DNA from: QHCE01 sp041743105
GTDB lineage: Bacteria; Actinomycetota; Actinomycetes; Mycobacteriales; QHCE01
Length of the DNA stretch: 12,080 bases
NCBI GenBank assembly: GCA_041743105.1
Contig: JBGTNI010000106.1
Span: 1 to 12,080 of the forward strand
Direction of reading: 5' to 3'
Position numbers and translations under genes: made by a program. This document shows positions 7,749 through 12,080 of this stretch, in pieces. The notes below the pieces were generated by a model. It ran no database searches and was not told where the DNA came from. It saw only the letters and a list, made by a program, of their open reading frames with translations. The stretch's first letter is position 1; each line of letters starts with the position of its first letter.

Positions 7749-9419
7749 ATGATCGCCTCAGCTGAGTCGTTTGCAGCGACGCTAAGCGGCACGAATGCCG
7801 CGAGCGTGTCTGCCCCATCCATTGACTACGCTGCGCTCTCCCCAGTGCTGATCCTGCTGGGGGCGGCATGCGTAGGTATCCTGGTGGAGGCGTTTGTGCC
7901 GCGCCGTGCCCGTCGGGCGACGCAGTTGCTGCTCGCGGTGGCCTCGTTGCTTGCCGCCGGGGCGGCCGTGATGTGGCAGTCGGGCCGTAGTCTCACCACT
8001 GCCTCGCAGGCGGTGGCGTTGGACTCGGCGGGACTGTTCTTGCAGGGAAGCATCGTGGCGCTGGGGTTGTTATCGGTGCTGCTGATCGCAGAGCAGAAGC
8101 TGGAGCGAGGCGGAGCTTTCGCGGTGCAATCCTCGGACACCGATGTTCGAGCTGGCGCCGCTGGTCGAGCTGGCACGGTCGTTCCGGCGGACGAACATAC
8201 CGCTCAGTCGTCCTCGTCGGCCTCTACCCACACCGAAGTCTTTCCGCTCACCATGTTCGCGTTGGCCGGGATGCTGTTGTTTGTGACCGCGAACGACCTG
8301 CTGGTGATGTTCGTGGCCCTAGAGGTGCTGTCTCTTCCGCTGTACCTGCTATGCGGGCTGGCGCGCCGCCGCCGGCTGTTGTCGCAGGAAGCGGCGGTGA
8401 AGTACTTTCTGCTGGGAGCTTTTGCCTCGGCATTCTTCTTGTATGGTGTGGCGCTGTTGTACGGCTACGCGGGTACGGTACGCCTGGCCGGAATCCGGGA
8501 CGCCATCGCCGGCGAGCCCGATCCGGCGCTGGGGGGTCAGGGCGGTCAGGCGCTGTTGTTGACGGGTTTGGGCTTGCTGATCGTGGGTCTGCTATTCAAG
8601 GCGGGCGCGGTACCGTTTCACTCCTGGACTCCGGATGTCTATCAGGGGGCTCCCACGCCGATCACCGCGCTGATGGCCACTTGCACCAAGGTAGCGGCAT
8701 TCGGCGCAATCGCTCGGGTGCTCTATGTCTGCTTCGGGGATATCACCGATGATTGGCGGCCTCTGCTGACCGGAGTGGCTATCGCCACCATGGTGGTGGG
8801 TGCGATTCTTGCTGTCACGCAGACCGACATTAAACGCCTACTGGCGTATTCGTCGATCGCGAATGCTGGGTTCATCCTTACCGGCATCCTGGCGCTCGAC
8901 GAAGCGGGCTTGTCCAGCACGTTGTTCTATCTGGTCGCCTACGGTTTCACTACGCTCGGAGCACTGGGTGTGGTGATGGTAATACGCGACGCCGACGGTG
9001 AGGCCAACCATATTTCCCGCTGGGCGGGTCTTGGCCAACGTTCGCCGGTGGTGGCCGGTGTTATGACATTGTTCTTGCTCGCCTTCGCCGGGATCCCGCT
9101 GACAAGCGGCTTCACCAGCAAATTCGCGGTATTCTCTGCTGTCCTAGGCTCGCCCACACTGGGTTGGGAGTCGGTGGTCCTGGTCATTGTAGGTGTGGTC
9201 GCCAGCATGGTGATCGCGTTCCCGTACCTGCGCCTTATCGTGTTGATGTACACCGCCGCGAGCCCCACGGGTCCCGGCAGCGAGGGTGCTTTGGTGCAGC
9301 TGCCTGGCGGTCCTACCAGGTTGGCCATCGGCGTCGGTGCTTTGGCCACGTTGGCGCTAGGCGTCATGCCGGCGCCGCTATTGGAGCTGGCCAGTGACGC
9401 CGCTAGTTTCGTGGCGTGA
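7749..9419 (+). CDS. nuoN: NADH-quinone oxidoreductase subunit N (NuoN), antiporter-like
   Basis: Antiporter-like proton pump subunit closest to NuoK and last gene of the operon. The 556 residues carry E192 (VALEVLSLPLYLLCGLARR), K218 (EAAVKYFLLGAF), K284 (LLFKAGAVPFHSWTPDVYQG), K314 (TCTKVAAFGAI) and K458 (SGFTSKFAVF), matching E. coli E133, K158, K217, K247 and K395. A hydrophilic insert at about residues 116-162, rich in Ala, Gly and Ser, separates two helices; mycobacterial NuoN has a variable insert at the same place. The start is ATG at 7749, three bases after the nuoM stop, with GGAAGG at 7737-7742. No intrinsic terminator is visible after the stop, and an opposing gene ends 13 bases further on. 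Confidence 0.97.
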   Translation: MIASAESFAATLSGTNAASVSAPSIDYAALSPVLILLGAACVGILVEAFVPRRARRATQLLLAVASLLAAGAAVMWQSGRSLTTASQAVALDSAGLFLQGSIVALGLLSVLLIAEQKLERGGAFAVQSSDTDVRAGAAGRAGTVVPADEHTAQSSSSASTHTEVFPLTMFALAGMLLFVTANDLLVMFVALEVLSLPLYLLCGLARRRRLLSQEAAVKYFLLGAFASAFFLYGVALLYGYAGTVRLAGIRDAIAGEPDPALGGQGGQALLLTGLGLLIVGLLFKAGAVPFHSWTPDVYQGAPTPITALMATCTKVAAFGAIARVLYVCFGDITDDWRPLLTGVAIATMVVGAILAVTQTDIKRLLAYSSIANAGFILTGILALDEAGLSSTLFYLVAYGFTTLGALGVVMVIRDADGEANHISRWAGLGQRSPVVAGVMTLFLLAFAGIPLTSGFTSKFAVFSAVLGSPTLGWESVVLVIVGVVASMVIAFPYLRLIVLMYTAASPTGPGSEGALVQLPGGPTRLAIGVGALATLALGVMPAPLLELASDAASFVA

Positions 9420-9432
9420 GGCGGCGGGGCTA

Positions 9433-9861
9433 TTAGCGCAGTGGGTTCACCCAGTTCAGCTCCGAGAACCGGCCGAAGTCACTGTCATTGGAGTAAAGCT
9501 CGTCGCCATGTTCTATCGCGAGCGCGGCTAGTTGTACGTCGGTCGTGAGGTTCCCAGCAGTCCCGAGGGCTTGTAGCAGCTCGAAAGCGATATCAAGCTG
9601 CCGAGGACTGCCGGGGAGGTAGCTGACGTTTGGTTGCTCGAGCCATTCGCTCACGTAGGCTACCGCTTGCTCGACCGAAAGCGGGGACGTAAAGATCCGT
9701 GGATTTGTCGATAGTCGCAGGAAGCCGAACAGTGCGGGAGCCGCAAGCGCCACGCGGGTCGTGCTATTCAGCGTTTCTTCCCACCATGTCCGGGCCTGAA
9801 CGTGCTGAGGGAATCCGCTGATGATGGCGTAGAGCAGCAGGTTCACGTCGACGACGATCAT
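9433..9861 (-). CDS. vapC: VapC-family toxin, PIN-domain ribonuclease
   Basis: A 142-residue PIN-domain protein of the type found in mycobacterial VapC toxins (the Mtu_PIN-like subfamily). Such toxins are Mg2+-dependent endoribonucleases held inactive by the cognate VapB. The N-terminus MIVVDVNLLLYA gives the first acidic residue D5. GNLTTDVQLAALAIEHG gives D108, and YSNDSDFGRF gives D126 and D128; the protein ends NWVNPLR, matching the subfamily's ending. The usual second acidic residue near position 43 is absent (APALFGFLRLSTNPRIF); from memory the subfamily also lacks it. The ATG overlaps the vapB stop by four bases (ATGA), so the two genes are translationally coupled. RNA target unknown. 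Confidence 0.92.
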   Translation of the reverse strand: MIVVDVNLLLYAIISGFPQHVQARTWWEETLNSTTRVALAAPALFGFLRLSTNPRIFTSPLSVEQAVAYVSEWLEQPNVSYLPGSPRQLDIAFELLQALGTAGNLTTDVQLAALAIEHGDELYSNDSDFGRFSELNWVNPLR

Positions 9862-10121
9862 CGGCTGCGCCTCGCCCTGTCGAGGATCGCGTCATCCTCT
9901 AGCTCGTCGGCGAGTCGGTTAAACGCCGTGCGGTCGATGCCCGGGCACAACGTTGAGTTGTGTGGTGTGAGGTGGTACGGCTCGCTAGCAGCTTTTGATG
10001 CGGGTGCAAGAGCCTGACGCAAAGCATCGTTGACGACCCGCTTGATCGAACTCCGTTCCTGATGCACTGCATCCTGGATGAACCGAGCCACGTCCGGGTC
10101 CAAAGTTAATGTTGTTCGCAT
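9858..10121 (-). CDS. vapB: VapB-family antitoxin, ribbon-helix-helix
   Basis: An 87-residue antitoxin. MRTTLTLDPDVARFIQDAV is the DNA-binding strand and first helix of a ribbon-helix-helix fold, followed by a second helix (SSIKRVVNDALRQAL). The C-terminal part (PGIDRTAFNRLADELEDD) is the typical VapB segment that wraps around the VapC active site. The reading frame stays open upstream to 10304, but those 61 codons show no family similarity. I chose the ATG at 10121 because the fold begins there and a promoter places the transcript start on that ATG, giving a leaderless mRNA. ATGs at 10130 and 10133 would add three or four residues; an AGG lies upstream of them. Confidence 0.88.
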   Translation of the reverse strand: MRTTLTLDPDVARFIQDAVHQERSSIKRVVNDALRQALAPASKAASEPYHLTPHNSTLCPGIDRTAFNRLADELEDDAILDRARRSR

Positions 10122-10157
10122 GATAGCCATCATGATGCCTAATTTTTCAGACGTCAA
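10119..10157 (-). promoter_or_regulatory. Predicted leaderless vapBC promoter with overlapping palindromic operator
   Basis: On the - strand, TTGACG (10157-10152) and CATGAT (10134-10129) lie 17 bases apart, resembling a housekeeping -35/-10 pair. Seven bases separate the -10 box from the A of the vapB ATG at 10121. The -10 box is also the left arm of the palindrome CATGAT-N4-ATCATG (10119-10134), whose right arm contains the start codon. VapBC complexes commonly repress their own promoter through such inverted repeats, so this is a natural operator candidate. Sequence-based prediction only. Confidence 0.55.
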
Positions 10158-10362
10158 GATGTTCGCGGGCTCAACCATTAGCAAAGGGACGGCAATCTGC
10201 TGGTAGAAGTCCGACGCTTTGTAGGTTAGAAGTTCGGGGTTTTGCTGGTTAGGCTTCGCCCCAGGTCGGCTAGCCCGGCTCCCCAGTCGATTTGTGTAAA
10301 TCATCCTCAGATCGTGCGTGACTTTAGTACTTAAAATTCATTCTTAGGCGTTTTGTGGCTAT
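10158..10362. other. Intergenic region between vapBC and the regulator, no gene recognised
   Basis: I see no tRNA and no convincing gene here. The - strand frame upstream of vapB is open through most of it but looks non-coding. Composition falls sharply from about 10291 onwards: I counted 19 G/C in the 60 bases from 10321. A palindromic GGCTAGCC occurs near 10267-10274. A TAAAAT at 10332-10337 could be a + strand -10 box, but no good -35 box accompanies it. Confidence 0.5.
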
Positions 10363-10371
10363 AGGAGGTGA
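10363..10371 (+). promoter_or_regulatory. Full-length consensus Shine-Dalgarno sequence not aligned with the regulator start
   Basis: AGGAGGTGA is a complete match to the 16S rRNA anti-Shine-Dalgarno. It is seven bases from the GTG at 10379 but 45 bases from the regulator ATG at 10417. It cannot serve an upstream in-frame start for the regulator, because a TAG in that frame lies at 10405-10407. It either serves the overlapping 44-codon frame or a three-codon GTG-AAT-AAA-TAG within it. Confidence 0.6.
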
Positions 10372-10378
10372 ATAAATA

Positions 10379-10513
10379 GTGGCGAAAATCTACGTCGTCG
10401 CGGCTAGAATCGAGCGATGGCGGGGTCGCAGGAGGACGCACGAACCGGACCTAAAAATCGGGCATTGGCGGGGTTTCTCACGGAGTTGGGTTGGTCGCAA
10501 AGTCGGCTGGTAG
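10379..10513 (+). CDS. Possible 44-codon leader peptide overlapping the regulator start
   Basis: A GTG seven bases after a perfect Shine-Dalgarno opens a 44-codon frame beginning MAKIYVVAARIERW and rich in Arg and Trp, ending at TAG 10511-10513. It overlaps the first 97 bases of the regulator gene in another frame. I recognise no family. The initiation signal is the strongest in this part of the window, which argues for translation. The short length and overlap argue that the product may matter less than its effect on regulator expression. It could equally be chance next to a relic ribosome binding site. Confidence 0.22.
   Translation: MAKIYVVAARIERWRGRRRTHEPDLKIGHWRGFSRSWVGRKVGW
10380..10416 (+). 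promoter_or_regulatory. Possible promoter for a leaderless regulator transcript
   Basis: TAGAAT at 10405-10410 fits a -10 box, and transcription starting seven bases later would fall on the ATG at 10417. A weak -35 candidate (TGGCGA at 10380-10385) lies 19 bases upstream of it, a longer spacing than usual. The regulator ATG has no Shine-Dalgarno, which fits a leaderless mRNA, common in actinobacteria. The TAG of the same hexamer is the in-frame stop that fixes the regulator's upstream limit. Confidence 0.4.
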
Positions 10514-11892
10514 CGGAAGTTACTGCCTATATGGGGCGGGGCTATATCGGTCGTTCTACGGTGTCTGAGTGGGTGTGTAGGGGTCGGGTGCCGCGCGATC
10601 CGTTGCCTACGGTGGTGGCTCATGTGCTGTCGAATGCCGCGGGTAGGACGATCACTGCTACCGATGTATGGCAGGACGTCGGTAGGCAACCATCGTCGTG
10701 GATGCCGGCCGATCATGGTTTGAAAATATTCGGGGATTACCAGAGCGTGATTAGTGTGGCTGAAGATTGGATCGTAAATGCAGGTGAAACAGTGAATTCT
10801 GATCGCCGTAACTTTATGGCTCTTTCTGGAGCAACTTTAACGCTTCCGGTATGGAGTTACATTGAAAATCTGCCGCGTCAAACTTCGCCTAAACCGCTCA
10901 AAACTGTAAGCATGGCTGGCTCTATGAAGGTTACTCCTTCCATGGCTGGCGTGCTGGAGTCGACGAATAAAGAAATAGAAGCCCTGGAAGAACGAGAGGG
11001 TGGTAATGGAGACAACATGCGCTTCGTGCGCGACGTTTTCGGCACGATAGCAGGTTATGTGGCGAAAGATAATTTCGCTGACGATCGCACGCGGCATCGT
11101 GTATTAACCGCGTGGGCTCATCTGTGCCGTATAGCTGGCTTCATCGCTTTGGATGCCGGGCAACACGGCTTGGCTCAGCGATACTACTTCACTGGGTTGC
11201 AGGTCACATCCACCACGGGGGACTCAGAACTAGGGGCACACATTTTGTCGAATCTTAGTTACCAGGCCGCGCAGAGAGGACAGCCAGACGCGATTCAGCT
11301 CGCAGAGGCAGCTATGGAAATAGCTGCACGGCGGGGCGCCAGTCTGGCCATTCAGGCGTTTACCGCCTCACGGTGTGCTTTGGCGCAAGCATCTATGGGA
11401 AATAGTTATGCTTGTCGTAACGCGATAGATAAAGCTCATCGTTTGCTGGAGTCTCCGGAAGCGTTGGCGACCAGACCACAGTATCTGTCCTGGTTTAATT
11501 CAACGATGCTTGATACCCACAGCGGCCATAGCCTTCTCGCTTTAGCGCAAACTACCTCGCGCGATACCCGTGGTTTGATAGACTCAGCGGAGAATCTGCT
11601 GGCCCCACACATGAGGGGGGCCAGCGATTTTCGAGGAGAGTTCTCGCGCGATGTCCTTTTCTGGGGCTCTTGGTTGGCTCGTGGGTACGTACGGTGCGGC
11701 GAGTTGGAGCGGGCTGTAAACACGGGAGAAGCCCTGCTGGACCTTATTCCGTCAGTTCACTCACACCGAGTCACCACAATACTTCAACAACTTGGCAGCG
11801 AACTTACACGGCACCGCGGTGCTCTACGCAGCCCTAAAATTGCTGAATTTTTGAAAAACTTCAACCGCTCCCTCGTAGCCACTACTGGGTAG
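10417..11892 (+). CDS. NsdA-like transcriptional regulator: N-terminal helix-turn-helix, TPR-like C-terminal half
   Basis: A 491-residue protein with the layout of NsdA-type regulators, which in Streptomyces affect differentiation and antibiotic production. Residues about 14-85 form a DNA-binding helical domain (FLTELGWSQSRLVAEV ... STVSEWVCRGRVPRDPLP), related to XRE-type folds. Residues 129-150 hold SDRRNFMALSGATLTLPVW, an internal twin-arginine-like hydrophobic stretch also seen in NsdA relatives. From about 225 on, paired helices (AWAHLCRIAGFIALDAGQH, GLAQRYYFTGLQVT, ALAQASMGNSYACRNAIDKA) resemble tetratricopeptide repeats, probably for ligand or partner binding. The start is fixed at ATG 10417 by the in-frame TAG at 10405. 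GC is well below the nuo genes, suggesting separate ancestry. No adjacent target gene is evident. The family-level call is from memory of NsdA; the biological role is unknown. Confidence 0.8.
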   Translation: MAGSQEDARTGPKNRALAGFLTELGWSQSRLVAEVTAYMGRGYIGRSTVSEWVCRGRVPRDPLPTVVAHVLSNAAGRTITATDVWQDVGRQPSSWMPADHGLKIFGDYQSVISVAEDWIVNAGETVNSDRRNFMALSGATLTLPVWSYIENLPRQTSPKPLKTVSMAGSMKVTPSMAGVLESTNKEIEALEEREGGNGDNMRFVRDVFGTIAGYVAKDNFADDRTRHRVLTAWAHLCRIAGFIALDAGQHGLAQRYYFTGLQVTSTTGDSELGAHILSNLSYQAAQRGQPDAIQLAEAAMEIAARRGASLAIQAFTASRCALAQASMGNSYACRNAIDKAHRLLESPEALATRPQYLSWFNSTMLDTHSGHSLLALAQTTSRDTRGLIDSAENLLAPHMRGASDFRGEFSRDVLFWGSWLARGYVRCGELERAVNTGEALLDLIPSVHSHRVTTILQQLGSELTRHRGALRSPKIAEFLKNFNRSLVATTG

Positions 11893-11894
11893 AG

Positions 11895-11960
11895 TTACAT
11901 TCGAGGTTCCAATGTAATACCAAACCCTTGTACCGGAAACGGGTCTGCTGTCGGTTTGGT
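11895..11960. repeat. Two inverted repeats between the regulator and the transposase
   Basis: TTACATT (11895-11901) pairs with AATGTAA (11911-11917) around a nine-base loop, starting two bases after the regulator stop. ACCAAACC (11919-11926) pairs with GGTTTGGT (11953-11960) around 26 bases that include CCG-GAAA-CGG. Neither is followed by a T-run, so intrinsic termination is doubtful. They could be a weak bidirectional termination region for the converging genes or structure at the end of an insertion sequence. Confidence 0.5.
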
Positions 11961-12080
11961 TGACTCGGTTTAGGCCGCCAGGGTGACGGTGTTGGTTGTG
12001 ATTGTCTCGTATTGGATGGGTGTGTGTTTGCCGAGGGTACGTTGTCGGCGTCGGCGGTGGTAGGTTTTCTCGATCCAGGT
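11929..12080 (-). mobile_element. Right end of an IS3-family insertion sequence, cut by window edge
   Basis: The transposase fragment implies an insertion sequence whose terminal end lies between the regulator stop (11892) and the transposase stop (11970). A TG-starting, GC-rich stretch at 11929 (TGTACCGGAAACGGGTC) is a plausible terminus, since IS3 elements usually end in 5'-TG. The other end is outside the window, so neither the matching inverted repeat nor a target duplication can be checked. The exact boundary is a guess. Confidence 0.4.
11970..12080 (-). CDS. IS3-family transposase (OrfB type), last 36 codons, 5' part outside window
   Basis: Reading the - strand from the window edge gives TWIEKTYHRRRRQRTLGKHT and then PIQYET, ending in TLAA and TAA at 11972-11970. 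The pattern WIE-x-x-Y-x-R-R-R-R-x-x-x-L-G-x-x-x-P-x-x-Y-E is the standard C-terminus of IS3-family integrase-type transposases, where the end usually reads YNRRRRHSALG followed by SPxxYE or SPxxFE. The catalytic DDE residues lie upstream, outside the window, so it cannot be said whether the gene is intact. The gene converges on the regulator. Confidence 0.82.
   Translation of the reverse strand, partial: TWIEKTYHRRRRQRTLGKHTPIQYETITTNTVTLAA

Noticed and set aside
9420..9450. TGGGT-TC-ACCCA near the end of vapC as a terminator hairpin
   Set aside because: The two-base loop is too small, the motif is inside vapC coding sequence, and no T-run follows on either strand.
10240..10290. A tRNA-like or attachment-site-like stretch
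   Set aside because: Short G-rich and C-rich segments can pair, but there is no cloverleaf, anticodon arm or T-loop consensus and no repeated copy in the window.
9858..10304. A longer antitoxin start at 10304 giving 148 residues
   Set aside because: The first 61 codons show no ribbon-helix-helix or other recognisable content, cross the promoter and operator, and the antitoxin fold begins exactly at the ATG at 10121.

Overview
The window looks like an actinobacterial chromosome: GC-rich coding, GTG starts, four-base GTGA/ATGA gene overlaps, and NADH dehydrogenase subunits with the actinobacterial tails and loops (long hydrophilic tails on NuoH and NuoJ, a hydrophilic insert in NuoN). I would place it among mycobacterium-like or Pseudonocardia-like lineages. 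Genus cannot be fixed by eye.

Region 1 (1-9419, + strand) is the distal part of a nuo operon for proton-pumping NADH:quinone oxidoreductase (complex I). It runs from the C-terminal half of nuoG through nuoH, nuoI, nuoJ, nuoK, nuoL, nuoM and nuoN. Genes overlap or lie a few bases apart, except for 46 bp between nuoL and nuoM. The peripheral-arm subunits NuoG and NuoI carry electrons to quinone at NuoH. NuoJ, K, L, M and N form the membrane arm that couples this to proton pumping. All expected iron-sulfur cysteines and the main charged membrane residues are present, so the complex looks functional. Three small repeat structures decorate the operon: a pair of 19-bp palindromes in the 3' end of nuoG, a 15-bp tandem duplication in the 5' end of nuoJ, and a 15/16-bp duplication at the nuoL/nuoM junction.

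Region 2 (9433 to about 10157, - strand) is a vapBC toxin-antitoxin module facing nuoN tail to tail with a 13-bp gap. A promoter placed to give a leaderless vapB transcript overlaps a palindrome that could be the autoregulatory operator.

Region 3 (about 10158-11892) is an intergenic stretch that turns AT-rich, then a 491-codon regulator of the NsdA-like type (N-terminal helix-turn-helix, helical TPR-like C-terminal half). Its composition is clearly lower in GC than the nuo genes. A perfect Shine-Dalgarno sequence upstream serves a different, overlapping 44-codon reading frame, not the regulator.

Region 4 (11893-12080) holds two inverted repeats and the last 36 codons of an IS3-type transposase on the - strand, cut by the window edge. 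Regions 2 to 4 read as accessory DNA next to the conserved nuo operon.

I found no unmistakably new system. The best candidates for a second look are the paired palindromes in nuoG, the leader arrangement of the regulator, and the accessory island after nuoN.
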